From NCBI GenBank assembly GCA_013400155.1, contig VXBM01000014.1, forward strand, positions 1,328,035 to 1,392,034: 64,000 nucleotides of DNA, in the 5' to 3' direction. Under the pieces are notes generated by a model that made no database searches, was not told the DNA's origin, and saw nothing but the letters and a program-made list of their open reading frames with translations. Shown piece after piece: positions 12,901 to 26,905 of this stretch. Made by a program: the position numbers and the translations under genes. Origin of the DNA: Helopsaltes ochotensis. Its lineage: Eukaryota > Chordata > Aves > Passeriformes > Locustellidae. The first letter of the stretch is position 1, and the number at the start of each line of letters is the position of its first letter.

Positions 12901-15900
12901 TGCTAATTACGATGTACCCACAGAGAGCAGCAAAAAAATCCTGCAACATTTCTTGGCGTGGTTATTACCGTGGTTGAGGTCTCATCGTGGTCTGCTGTTT
13001 TTATAATTGTGCTGCAATTGGCACTTCAGTGGCTACGGTGAGCCCTGGGAAACAAGTCTGTGTGGGCTGCCTTTGCACACAGGTGAGAGGCAGGGATGCC
13101 TCCTGCACAGCGTGATTCAGATGCAGTGTTTGCCATGGTCTGCTGGCGTTTCTCCCTCACGTCCTGCCATTGCATTAGTATGTGTGTCTGTGTGGACATG
13201 ATGTGAATGGGTTTGGGAAACAGACCTAGCCAAAAATAAATCTCCAGCACAGCACAGTAAGAAGGATGGGGAAGTAGCTGCTTAAGCTGTCAGTGGTGGC
13301 AAAGAATTGCTGTTTGAGAAGAAGCAAATAAAGGTTGTCAGACTTAACATTTGTCAGTTATAGGAAACTCAAGGAATTCATCCATGTTTGCTGGAAGCTG
13401 GCATTTACAAATAACTTCCTTATAGCTACAATGCATCTCTAGTGTGAAGAGAAATTTCCACGCAAGATTTCTCACATGAATGAAGTGAGTAATGTAGGTT
13501 GATTAGAAAAGGCCTTGATTTATCCATGATACTCAGTATTTTGGAAAGATGGGGAGATACTTTACTTTTTGTGTAAAATAATATTGAGTCTGGGAGTACA
13601 TTTTATTGACGTCAGTAATAAATAAACCCACCTGTTTTGGGGTGAACTTTACATGGCTATGTAGTATTTGGAGTTTGGACACTGGTATCCAAAAACATCC
13701 TGAATTTAATTCTGGTACTTCCATCTAGGAAGAGCTTTCAAGCACTTAGTAAGACTTTGGCAACTCCTCAGTAACTGATTTATGTGGTATTCTGAGAGCA
13801 GGACAAATTTGGTTGATTAGAGGTCACTCTGTTCATTACCACTGAAGTCACTTCTATTGCATGGTAATAGACCTTAGGTAATACAAATGTATGTCATATT
13901 TTAAAGATATTCATACTTCAGAGGAAGTTGCCAAGCTATCTTGTAAAAACTCCATGGTATAAATTCAACAATTTAAAGTCTTGATCCTTCAATGATCATT
14001 ATCCTGCTATATGCTACAGCTACGAGTAATGTGGTACACCCAGAGCACCACAATTGCAAAAGAAGCAAGTTGTATGTGTATGTTTTATTTTTCCTCATGT
14101 ATTTTTATGAATTTATAGAATTTGGATTTTTGTGTATGCCTAAATTATTCTATATGCTGTATTTTTTCATTAAAATAGCATGTTTTGACTCAGATAATGT
14201 CTAGACTTAAAAGTCTGTTTAGATTAAAATGCTGTAATGAAATCCAAAAGATCAGTTGTCCATGAAGACTGTTTTCCCTTGTAGTTGTTCTGAATTTTCC
14301 CCAAGATGCAGGAAAGTACTTCAAATGAGGTAGCACATCTGTTTCTGTAGGGTGATGTATTCTAGTTTTCTCCAACAACCTCCACAAACTTGCCTTTATG
14401 AGGTCTGATGGTTTTTCAGTTAAATTGCAGAACAGTAGAGCAAAGCGGTGTCTCTTGCTTGATGCAATAGTATGCACAAATTAAGATGAACTGGTGGCTT
14501 AGCATAAGCAATAAGTGGATGGCCACATTCCTTCTTTCTTCTTTAGGTTTTTTTTTATTATTTCTTTTTTTTTTTTTTCCTCTCTCCGGAAAACACAGAT
14601 ACTGTTTTCTTTGTTTGAGCTGTTAGCCTATTTTTTATGATACAGATTGATGTGTGATGGCCTTGAGTCAGCAGTGATAGGCATGGCAAGGTTTCAAAGT
14701 ATTTTTTTACTCTTCTGCTGGAAAAAGAGGAAGGGCTCAGGTCCTCCATCTGAAGCAACACAAGTTATTTTTAGCTTGCTTACTATTCTCTTTCATGGCT
14801 CTTTCATGTATTTCAGCTCAGCATTGACTTGATGATTTTGACACTTCAGCTGTACACTTCTTGTTTTCCCTCTGATTGGGGAACTTCATTGTCTTTTGGC
14901 TATTGTCTGGGGCTTTTCCTGATTTTGTAACTTAGATGCTGATCCAAAATACCCTTGGAAAAATTCAGAATTCTGTCATAACTAACTACAGGAGTTTTTC
15001 CAGTCAGTTCCCACCTGTCAGTTTTCACTTAGCAAAAATGTTCTTGTCCCAGTCTCTCACCCTTGCTCTGAAATGGTTGTGCATTAAGATGTCAGTTAAA
15101 GGGATGTGAAGTAGTACCGATTCTTCTGCCACAACCCTTTCAACACCAGCTTCTCTTGTTACTGGTCAAGCTCAATTCCTGTGATCATGGTCAGAACGGA
15201 CACCGCTATTTTGTCAAGAAAAGTGTTAAGTTTGGCAATTGAGTAAAAGTTTAGAAAAAAACAGCCGTTGGAAGGTGTCACATGACACGTCATGTATTTG
15301 TTCAGAGAGAAGTATTTAAGTCTCCATGTACTGAAGCAATTCAGAAGTTGGTGATTGATGAGTGTTCCTGAGTTAGAGGTGAGGACTTCAGCCCCAGCTG
15401 CGTGTGGAGACCTTCTGACACCGGGCAATCCTCATTTTTTCTTCTTTACTTGTATCAAAAAGCATCTCTTTTATGGGTATTGTACCTCTGTAAAGTAGTT
15501 AGTAACTTCTAGAGTGCTTCAGTTCTGATTCAGTGCTGTTCTTTGCAGCTCAAGAGACGTTTTTCAAAGACAGCAGGTTTTTGGGACTATTTCTTCCCAA
15601 TGTTTGAGTGTAGGCTTCATGCTTCTGTAGGAGTATTAGGGGTTTCAATAATCAGTTTTTTGAGTTCTCATCTTCATAAATTTTGGTGTGTTAGAGGAGT
15701 CCAGTAAGTGAATATTGAGTCCTTACACAGGAGAAGCAGAGTAGTGAGAACTGATTGTAGTCCAGGAGGGTGGCTCTCAGGGAGCTGTAGTACCACACCA
15801 ACTTCTTCTTTCCCCAAAGTCCTTAAAGCATCTTACCATCTGAGGAAGAACACATCTTGTCTGTCTGAGTTTTAAGATGACTGACCTTGAAAAACAAAAC

Positions 15901-17221
15901 AAACCTAGAGATTACTGCACTCCCAGCATCTTTTATATGTTTCTTTCCTTTGTTTTGTCATCTTTATTGGAAATACTTTTGGAATAAGAGGATGAAATTA
16001 TTAGCCCATGAAACCTCTTATTTCCTACTGCAAGAGAATATGAATATATCCTTGTATTTTCAAAGCATTTAAAGACTTTTCTAGTAGATACTGCTTTTGG
16101 ATTAGAACTGTAACATTATTTTTTACATGTCAAAACTGATTGTCCATTTGACTGGTTAATAATAGAAATGATTTATAAAAGAACAAATTATAAATTTGTA
16201 ATTTCAGCACTACTGTGTTGCAGAAATTTGTTGTAATTTATAAGGAATAATTAGGTTTTGAAACATCATGGTATTAAAATCTTTGAAAATTAAAAACCTA
16301 GTTGTTAGAAGGAACAAAGCAGCTTATATTTGATTTGTAATTGGGTACTGGACTGCATGACAGGTAAAGCACTTGTTCTTTTCAAAACTGAGGCTTTCTA
16401 CAAAGAGCTAATTGGAGGGGGTTTTTTCCAACAAATTTGTATTTAGCAAAGTTCACTAAGACACTGGACCTTTGCTTCAATCTTTGTCTGTTCCTGTACT
16501 GCACATTGGTTTATATGGCTTTTAAACATAAATTCATGAACTGGCAGATCTTCATTAATTTTTTCAGCTGGCGGTGTATTTTGCAGCTCCTTGTACAGAG
16601 CATTCCTCAGACTAGCCTGTGACCTCTGGCCCCTCTCACTTGATCATAGTGAATTAAAGTGCCTGTTAAATTTTCCAGAAGGAAAGGATTTTCATGGTTA
16701 AGATACTCAAGAAAGGTGAGAAAGAGGAGTAAAGATAAGCTTTCAGTGGGGCTTTTCACATCCTACATTGTTCTTCCTTCTGCTTTTCACCCACATGTTT
16801 TTTGTCCTGCTGCCTAAATGATAGAGTATTTTCCTCTGTAATCAAGAGTAGGGTGGGGTTTTTGTCTGTCAGTTTCTTTTTATGAGCTTTAAATATCAGA
16901 AGTCTTTCCAATTGATGACTAAGCTTCTGAAGGTGCTTTAAAGTCCGGAAAACCTAAGTAAACAAGATTTCTTTCTCATCTGAGACCACTACGAATTTCT
17001 GGACCTTTGTGGTTATAGGATAATGTGACTGTCTTAAAAGCTTGAGCAACAGACTGTTTATGTATGTGTATCTGCCTGCCAAGGACCTGTTACCTTTTAC
17101 TGTTCCCCTTTGGATCCACTTAGACGTAACTTCTCTGGTACTAAGCAGAGATAACTTTTTTGACAGATATTTATGCCTTGCACTCCACTGTATAATATGT
17201 CTTATGTAAAAGGAAACTAAA

Positions 17222-17845
17222 CTATGGTGTTTGCCTTCCTGCCTCCTGCAGATGAGTTATCTTTCTTAATAAGCTTTCAGGAGAAATACAGTTAGATGCT
17301 GATCCTTGATACAAGGATGTATAGAAGGTAACAAAACATACGGGAGATGCAGCTGGTGTTCGATTCATTCCTGAAATTGGTTTCTGTATGCTTACTTTTA
17401 ATTGTTCACTTGAGAAATAAAAGGCCTGGGTCATTGTCTTCAAAAGTGTTTGAGTTTGGCCATGAGTGTTCAGTGAAATTCCCTCTGCAAGTAGACTGTC
17501 ACCATCTTGTGATGGGTGTTTAGTTGTGGGAAGACAGTACAGGCCACTGCCCTGACTGTTCAAGGCACAAGGCAGCGAAGTTTTGTGTGGAGGGAGCCTA
17601 TCCTTAGGCTTTCCTGGCCCATTTATCTCATTGCTAAGTCCCAGGGGCATTTCACCCAGGAGTTCCCTTTTTCCTTTCATTAATTGGAAGCCAACACTGG
17701 TGGCTGTATCCCTGCTCATAGGACAAGCCTGGGAGTTTATAAGTACTGGACTGGTTTCTTCTCTGAGGGTAATTGGTAAAGGTGTAAATAAAGCCAGCCC
17801 TTTAAAATCCGAGATACCACACTGCATCTTCCAAAATTTCCACAA
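17222..17845 (-). other. Unassigned 207-codon antisense ORF in BIRC6 intron
   Basis: The longest open frame in the window, running from ATG to TAG without interruption on the strand opposite BIRC6. I recognise no domain. The predicted protein is Ser/Thr/Pro-rich with few charged clusters, no clear signal peptide and no transmembrane segment. No obvious promoter, poly(A) signal or splice context was seen. It could be a chance ORF, a remnant of a retrocopy or element, or a lineage-specific transcript. I would not call it a gene without expression or conservation data. Confidence 0.2.
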
Positions 17846-20800
17846 TAAATTTTACCAGTCCTAGCATTTTTTCTTATTATACTTTAGTTAGACAGTACAT
17901 CTCAAGTGGTTTCATTTAGACTTGGTAATTACGGTTGGGAATATGAGTGCTGGATGTCTGAAATAGATTGCTCTGCAGTGCCACATGCTACAAGCATTCA
18001 CAGATTTTACTAGAGGCGTTAAGAATTGATTGTAAAAATTATGCCTCATTACCAACAGGCTCAGTCATTTTTGAAAAGAGAATATGACTTGAGAGGAGAA
18101 TGTGACACCACGCTGCATGTCCTAGAGTTCCAAATTATATAGCAGAAACATCCAGTGTGCTTTTCTTCCTTTTTAACTCTTGTGCCTTCCTGGTAAGATA
18201 CAGTAGCCACTGACAGGACACAAATGTTTTAAAGTACACAAGAGACTTCTGAAAACACTGTAAGTAATACATTTTCAATTTTTTGTGTTCCTCCATATTA
18301 GTGGTTTTCCCAAGTAGTGGCAGCACAATTAGATAAGCTGCTAAAAATTTCCCGACTAAAGAAACTAACAATCTCTTTCTGTTCATGTGCAGAGCAGATT
18401 GCCAGGGTTTGTCCTGGACAGTTTTGCTTTGCTTTTCCTAAGAGCAAGGTCACTGTACTTTCCGGAAGAGTTCTGTCAGCTGGGGTGTATGGCTTGATGT
18501 GCATTTGAAGAACTTACTGAGGTGAGGGCTGGCTTTCATTTTCAGCAGTTGAAAGTCTTACTTTAGTCAAGTGATAGATTTTCATTTTCTGGGCAGTAAC
18601 ATCCTCAGTTGTCATTTATTTCTTTGGTGTTCTTTCTTCCTCTCCTCTTTTTGAAAATAGAGTATTGTAAATGTATCTGGCACTTCCCATATTGTTATGC
18701 AGACACTTCCCACTCATAGTACTTCCTTTCTGTCTCTGAGGGTATTCTTAGTCCTGAGTACAAATCCAAGGAAATGGAATTCTGTGGTTGAATGAAGTAG
18801 TCTATGGCAAATTATTACAACGTAAAGTGTAGTTTTTTATGACAGGATCTTCTTATCCTCTCTAAAGGACATCAAGATAATGTAGCTTACTAACGAAATA
18901 ATATTATATTTTGAGTTATTTTTTGTTGTTCTGCTATAACATAACAGGGATGATCCATTTCAATAAGTGGTGCAGGAACTTGAGTGAGGTTGCATGGAAG
19001 GTGAAAATTCTCCTATTCCACAAGTCTTAGAGATGATTCTTCCTATCATATATTAAATTGGTTAATATATTTACCACCTAAGAGCTATTTGCACTCTAAA
19101 GCACTTTGAATATGCAGTGAATGCAATGGGTTACCCTTCATTTAACTTGGACTCAAGGAAGCTGTTAGGCTTTAACTTCTGAGCATGCTCTTTGTGTGTT
19201 TACTAAAAGCCCATCTTGATATTTAAAGGAGCAACTATTCCCTGAAAAATACACTGGAGTGCTAAAAGTTCTGTTTTGCATATGCACAGCAGCTCTGCTG
19301 TTTTGGCCATGCAAATAATTAGATATTTAATGCAGAATGAGATGCTTAAATAGTCTCCTTTCTGTCCCTGAGGATGTGATCTTACAGGTGTGCTCACACA
19401 TACAGAAAAAATAAGGCATAGGAATCGCACATCCTTTCATTCCAGTAACAGTCTTGGTATCCTCTGCTGACAGAGCAGAAGACCCAAGTCTTGGCCTTTT
19501 TCCATCTGCTGAAGTAATCGTTTAAAAACACTCCACAACTTCATTATCTAATTTTGAATTTCTGCATCTATTTCTGCAGCATGTGCAGTGAAATGGCAGG
19601 TTTCCATCTTATATTCAGTTCCTGTCTTATTCTAAGATACTAGTGACTGTTTTATGGCCTGGAAGAGGTAATGCTCAGACTGAGGACCTTTTCAAGGTGG
19701 CTGCTTGCCCACTCCTCTGCCAGAAATAGTGAAATCACTATTCCCTCCTCCATTGCAGGCATGATGAAAGCCAGTTTAACTTCTATAAAAATCCTGATCC
19801 ACGTTCTAAGGATAGTGATGCCTTTTCTTCCGTCTCTGTGTAGTGCTGCACACTTAAAACACGTGACATGACATGATAGGCAAGCTTCCACCGCCTTACT
19901 TATTTTGAACTTATTTTTACTTTTTTAAGAAAGTGTTTGTCTGCAGAGTATTTAAATCCTGTATTTTTCTCTGCAGAAAATATTTTTCTTCTCTTCCTAA
20001 GTGGAAGATGAATTTGACACTTCTAGCTTACCTTTTTTATTAGATTTATTTCAGTACATTGACCTCAAATAGAAATCATTGGTCCTTTCTATCTTACTAA
20101 ATGCCACAATGGGTTGTATTAGCAATAAGTTTTTTTCATCCCTTGACTAGGCAAACAACTTATTCTTATGCAGTCACTGAATGCCTGCTTTTATATGTGT
20201 CTTTCTTCACATTTTATTATATATTTTTAAAATTATTTTTCCTTTTATTTATGTCTGTCTCTGTATTATTCTTTATTTATTTGATAAAATAGAACATTCC
20301 TGGAGCACTGATGCTTCCTTACATGGGTTTTCTAGATTTCGATGCAAACATGATTTGGTTAGAGCTTTATGCTTTAATTGGGTTCCTTGAATTTTGTTGG
20401 TTTTAAGAACTGATAATGGGTAAATCCAGCTGTCTTTCAGAGGAGAGATTATTAAAAATTGCAGTGGGGTTGGATCCCATGGCAGTATCTGCTTACTCTT
20501 CAGTACTTTGCTCACAGCCTTTCTACTCTGTTCCCTGCTGGGTCATTTTTAAAATGAAACAAAACCAATGAACACACAATTTTGCATTTTTAGATTTCAT
20601 TAATTATTCTTCTTGATGATGTATTCCCAAGCCCCATATAAGAAGAATCTCAAGAAGAATCTTTCCATTACCTGACCACCTTTTCAGATTTGTTTGGAGT
20701 TCTAGTTCATGGCAGAGTGATCCCTAGTGGATTCCATTATGAGGGACTAGAGTGTGGCATTATATAGTAATTATATAGTAATCTTCAAAACTGGGCATCG

Positions 20801-23800
20801 TGCATGGCTTTAATGGTCACTTTCACTTTAAAAGCTCAGTTTGGTTTTCTTGTCTTTTGTACTGTTTGGGTTTATTTTTCCCATCCTTTCAAAGGCAGGA
20901 AATTGTGTCTTGTTTATTCAACTGTGCACATTGGCCTAATGAAGTAATGCCTTACACTTTTTCTGGCAAAGGAATTTTTCTGGGTTCACGGATACATGTG
21001 TGAAAAGTGTTGTTTGACTTGACTTGTAAACAGAACTTTCCTGAAAATACTCAATTCCACCAAAATCAAATATTCTTTAAGAAATAAGCAAAACAGAAAG
21101 GGTTAAGAGCAGTAGTTTTGAGCCTCATTACTGCACTGCAGATGACTGACCGACTTCCCTGAGCAGTGCATTTTGCCTGTCTAATTGAGCAGTTTTCCTT
21201 TCCTGTTGCAGTTACACTTTTTTCCCCCAAGTTTCCTACACACAGTAATAGCAATGCCAAGATAGACCAAGGTTGTTAGGCTGCCACTTTATCACCAATA
21301 GTGGACGGTAACAAGGAGAATATAGAGACGGGGCTGACATGTAGATGCCGCCTTGGTATTGCCAGTATGTTGCCAAGGGTGGTGTCCCCTCATTTATTAG
21401 CTTGTGATGGCCTGTTCTTACATCAATTTACCCAATTACTTTTGAACCTGTGATAATATTTACTACCCTGACATTTAGCGCTAAGCTTTTCCAAACCTTA
21501 AAAAGGATGTATTGTGTAGTGTATGTTCTTGTACAGATGGCACTATTTCTTCTAATGGTGTGCCCATTCCTTTGAATGTATTGATCAGTCCAATTCCACT
21601 CACTTTTTTTACCACTCATAATTTAAAAGCAATGTCTTTATGATACCCTTCGTTAGTCACTGAGGCTGCAATGTCTTTATTTCATTTTAGAAGGTGCAGC
21701 AGCTCATTCTGTACCGTGCGTTATTTGGTCACTCTTCTCTCTTTTCCAGGTCTATCCCATCTCTTTGATAAAAGTGGGAAATGCATATGGTGTTGAAGTG
21801 ATATTAATGATTAAATGCCACTTCAATAATTAATTTCTAATTTATCATCAGCTTTTCTAACATTTTACCTGATGTTTTTTGACTGCTAATGGGCTCAGTG
21901 CTGACATCAGAAGAACAAAATTTTCATGTTGTATCTGAACAATAATAGTAATAATAGTAATAATTTGGAGCATGACACTGTACCCACTAAATTCAGAGGA
22001 CCACCCTTCTTGTATTGTGTTACTGCTCTGATGTGGACTTGTTGACTCCTGGCCTGTAAGGGTGCTTAACCCTTTTCTCCTGCTTCTTTATTCAAGGGAT
22101 GAGTCCCTCTTGATGTCATTTTTCCTAATGCTGAAAACAGTACTGTGTATTATTCCTATTTTAAAATAAGTGAAGAAAAAGTCAAGCTAATTAAATTACT
22201 ACAAGATGACAATATTTGGAAAGCTTTTGTTTTATTTTTACCCAAAGGCTAATGTTTTCTTAGAGATCTGATTTTTGAACTACTCTGTGGGCAATATCTT
22301 TCTCCATAAAGCAGAACAGAACACAGCGTGTTAATTAGGCCTATTATAAAAGAGGCTTGCCCTGGGTTGATTCTGCAACAAAAAATCAAGAGGCAGCAGA
22401 GCATGACGTATTTGGAACCGACACTATTGCCTGCAGCAGGGACTGCATTCATAGATCATATGTTTGCAAAGATGCAGCGAAGGGGGCCTGAAGAAAGGCT
22501 CCGGTTTTAAAATATTTAGCAAAAGGGTGTGGAAAGACAGAGTGCCTCACTCATGCTTGGCCATACATGTGGCCACAAGACACCCGTCTTCTGAAAGTTT
22601 TAATTAAAGATACAAAATGAGTGTTTCCTTTGTGTGTTTTTTTCTGAACAGTGGTGTTCATAGCAGCTGAGAGTCTTTAATATGATAATGAGATCCTGAA
22701 GTCTTTAGTTTGATCATGGCTATGGGTTTTAGGTTTGTGAATAACATACTGAGGCATCAAAAAAAAATGTCCTCACTAATTACTAAGAATGTTTTAGAAA
22801 TGGTGTAAAATTGACAGAACTTTCAGATCTTACTTTTAATTTATTTGGAGGTTTAAAAAAGAAAAATGTAGTGCCAGGTGAATGTAGTACTGTAGTCGTG
22901 GTCTTAACATTGGTCTTAAACTTTAGTAAGTAGCAGGGTAATGAGAATGTCTTCTTTTACTTTGAGCTTCTTAAGCCAATGATCCCATCTCTTTTAAACT
23001 TTATTACTATGAAAGAAAAAATAGGTGACTCAGAACACATAGGTATTTTCTGGGGGTTTTTGCAGGGGAGGCTTGGATGCACTGTAGTAAATTTTGAGTA
23101 TTTGTGCATGATGTGAATAGAACAATTTTATTATACAGTTACTCCACGTAACTGGTGGTTATCTTTCACATTGCTTAAAATGGCAGGATTAGATGGCTAC
23201 GTTAGGATGAATATTTACGAAACACAATCATTCATCATCTCAGGAAGATAAAATGTTTTACTGAAATAGATCCAAAACAAAATAAGAAATGAGATTTGGA
23301 GGCATCTTTTGGGTCACTGGAAAGTTTATCCCATGCAAGAAGGAGGCCTCCCTTATATTTCTGGGGTTTCCATATGGGTTCTCTCCCAAACATGTTTTTA
23401 TTTTCAGCTACTTCCTTTTAACTGATCATTCATGATCATCTTTCTCATATTTGCAGTGGTAGATCTCTGAGAAAAGAAATAAAAGGGCTGTAGTTTTGGA
23501 AGAGTTTCCAGTGGTGCCTCCTGCTGTGGCTGCCAGCACAATCCTCTTTCCTTCAACAAAGGCAGGACATCAGTCATGGATATTGGTGTGAAGTAAAATG
23601 AGATTGTACAGAAGAAAAATAGTCATACTTCTGTGGGCTTCAAAATTAACTGAAATTGACTAAGTCCTTAAATAATGAGTGCAGAAAATGAGAAGTTACG
23701 TACAGGAGAGAGTTTGAAAGCATATATAGACAGCTTTTCTCAGAGCACAGAAGAGCACAGGAGCAAGAAGGGTCTGCATCTGGCAGTGTCATAGTTGTAA

Positions 23801-25179
23801 AACTGGTAAAGGTGTTGATTTTTTTTTTCCCTCAAGTGGCTGTTTGGGATTTTTTTTACATCCTATGGGTAGGCTCCTATGGGGTAGGAATTCCTAATAT
23901 AGTCACAGTGAGAATCACAGTGGGGAAGGCCTTGACATTAGGTGTAAGTAAATCAGAACCTTTCATCATTTTCTTACAAATCATTCTTCTGCATTTGTCT
24001 CTTTAATTTCCTGTAAAGTGTGAAGATTTTTTTTATATAATGATATGCTATATTAATAGTTTGCTTCATTTTAGAATAAATGTGCATATTCTTTGTGATG
24101 TTTTAAATATGCTTTGCAATGGAAATAATCTTACTCCTAGCCAGTTAAGTTGAACTGAGGATGTTAAATCAATTGCAAAAAAATTTATTGCTGTTCAGTA
24201 CTGTCTATTTAATGGACCATTAGGCCTGGCTATTCTTTATTTGAATATTGTATAATAATAAAAGAAAGCAAAGGAAAACTGAGGAGACTCATTTGGGTCA
24301 TTATCTTGCTACAGATATATATATGAAATTTAAGGTGATACCTTAAATATGATGTTGTGAAACTACCTGCCCTCATATGCTCTTTCATTATATTAAGGTT
24401 GTAATTGCTGGCTGTAACTGTATGGCTGGTCTTTGATATTTGTAAGAAATAGATCTATATTAGTGATGAACAAATAGATTTGTGGAAAGCAATTGAAACA
24501 TTCTGAAACCACACATGATCTTTAAATGTTAATCAATTGATTACCAGGAATAAGTAGGCATAGGTTAAAAGTTCTCAAAAGTACCTAAAAATCCCCTGGT
24601 GTTGAGGCATGTGAAAGACTGTAGTTTTCAAAAGACAGGATGCTCAGCACTTTGTGGAACTCAGGACTTCTTAACACAACTCCAGTCATACTCCTTTTTC
24701 CTTCCCAAATCCGACTGATTGTTATTAGCTTATAGGGGGGATTTTGTTGAATGAAATCTCTTATTTTTTAACCTATTTAGCCTTCATTCAGCATCTTTCT
24801 AAATTCCAAATATTGTGGCAAGAGACTGCTGAATTGTAGTGGTTCTGGTAACACTTGACCTTTATTACCAAACAGAGTGGTAAAAGTGTAGGGTAAGATG
24901 TTGGTTATCCCTACCTATCTTAGCAAATGGCAGTGACCTTGCTGAGATTTCTGTTTTTCATAAGTGCAGCAGAATAAATTTAGACCTGAGGTACTTTTCT
25001 GATGTGAATTGTGAGTAAATATGTATGCTACCTATTGCCCCTGAACTTCCTTGCTAATTATCAGGGACAGCAGGACTTTGACCTGTTTTTTGGATATGTC
25101 CACTTGTAATTGCTTAATTAATGAAACAAAGGTGGTGATACAAATGCTACTGTTAACAGTTGTGTGTGGTACCACTGGT

Positions 25180-25410
25180 GTTGCAGCCTTTAAGAGCACT
25201 GCCGTCATCATCTGGCCACCCCCCATGGTGCTGTTGCCCTGCAGTTCTCTGTCACCTCCTGCCCTGCTGTCACCCTGGGCTGTCACAGCGAGGGGCCGTG
25301 GTGGTGCCCTGCAGCTGCCTGCTCATGCTCCAGGTTCAGCTGCGGTTTTTAGCCTGTGCTCTGCTTCATGCTCTGCTGGTTGAACTGGTTGAGTGCTGGT
25401 GTGGCCAAAA
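25180..25410. other. GC-rich patch in AT-rich intron
   Basis: A sharply GC-rich stretch with many CTG/CCTG and TGTCAC-type words, including repeated TGCCCTGCAG. Overlapping ORFs on both strands are expected from composition alone. It is probably an old repeat or GC-biased island; no exon is supported. Confidence 0.4.
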
Positions 25411-26710
25411 GGTGAGACTTCGATGTGTGTATTTACGCAGTGCAAGTTGAGAATCACACGGCAGGCTGGAGGGGAAGCAGCTTGGGTCAGGTGGTGCAGA
25501 AGCCAGTTCCCATCTCGAGTTGTGGAGCCTTCTCTGTAACACTAGAGATGTTTCACCAGTAGTGTTGCCAGGCAGACAAGGAAGCAGGATAAAACCTGAG
25601 TGTAAATCCCTGCCTTGAGTCTAGAAATGAAATGATTTAATCTTTTCTTTTGATATAAGTATGTGTCATATAGTAATCATTTGAATAAGTGCACAGGGAA
25701 CCCAGCAGAAGTTCAGGTGGGCTCTCTGGGGCAGCAGTTCTGTTTGAGAATCAACAAGGGGGAACTTCTGAACAGGTCTGTGGTGCTGGGAGCTGAACAT
25801 TCCTCAGCACTTCACTGACCCACAGAATCAGGGAGCACCAAGAGCACAAAAATGGACGGATGTGACAGACACCACAGGTAGTGTTAGCCTGACAGCCAAG
25901 ACAGTCTGAGTGTTCCCGGGGTGGGAGACTGAGAGCCTCAAACTGAGCTCTGTGTAAAAGGTATCTGTCATTATCTAGTAACTGTTTTGTCCTTGGGATA
26001 ACAGACACTCCTGGATAATATATCCATCTGTCATTTTTACAAAGCCAAGAATTTTTATCTCCCATTTTCTTAGGAATGTTGTATGTTTGCAGTTTGGTGT
26101 GCTTATGTGCATGCCCATATAAATCAAAGGCTGTTGATGCCTTCTTACACAACTAAAGTACCCATATAAAAAGATTCTGGCATATTAAATACGTCCTAAT
26201 GGTATTCAAATTATAGGTCTGCTATAAGCAAAAGCATTTGTTTCTGTTTCGTGGTGTGTTGGGGTTTTTTTCCTGTAAGAGAAACTATCATATTTAATTC
26301 AGGTGAAGTGTTATGATACACCTTCATTGCTCAATTGAGTCAGACAAAAAAAGTTGGATGTGGTCCCAAGGGAGAGCATACTTAGAAAATACAGTGGTTT
26401 ACTTTTAACACTTGTTCTTCACTAAAGTTTATATTTGCTTGAAATCCAAATTGTTGGCATCTTAGTTGGCCAGATACCTGTATGTGAGGACAGTAGTGCA
26501 AAAGTTCCATTGCTTCTATTTGATAGAGATAGGCTTTTTTAATTTGCAGTTTTGTATTTTATGTTTTAATTGATGTTTGTAGTAGTTCAATTCAATTCCC
26601 ATAAAGGACTTAGTTACAGAACGAAAATAATGTTTTTATTGTAAACCTATTGCATTTATATTTATATTTCTGAAATAAATAATGATATCTGAAGGAAAGA
26701 CCTGTTTCAG

Positions 26711-26905
26711 AAATCCCAACTAAATATGCTGCAAACACTAGAAGCAGTGAGGATGCTGATGGAGTGTGAATGGCACAGCCAGAGCACTGAAGTTCTGCTT
26801 GGAATGCTGCTGGACTTGTTAAACCTCTCTCAGTCCAGAAAATTGCTGTTGGGACAGCAATCTGCAGTTGCAGCTGGTAACACCAGGACGAGGTGGACAG
26901 GTTAG
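26711..26905 (+). other. Coding-like patch (unassigned, possible exon or gene relic)
   Basis: After an acceptor-like TGTTTCAG at 26703-26710 the frame AAA TCC CAA is open for 65 codons to a TAG near 26906. Part of the translation reads LEAVRMLMECEWHSQ and LLGMLLDLLNLSQSR, a leucine-rich, helical-looking run with G/C-ending codons unlike the AT-rich surroundings. Its open frame starts in phase 0, so it cannot be a BIRC6 cassette between two phase-1 junctions; read in the phase-1 frame it hits TGA early. I do not recognise the family. Confidence 0.3.

Noticed and set aside
25751..26152. 133-codon antisense ORF with a Cys-rich end
   Set aside because: No family recognised and no splice or promoter context; the Cys pattern does not match a known domain.
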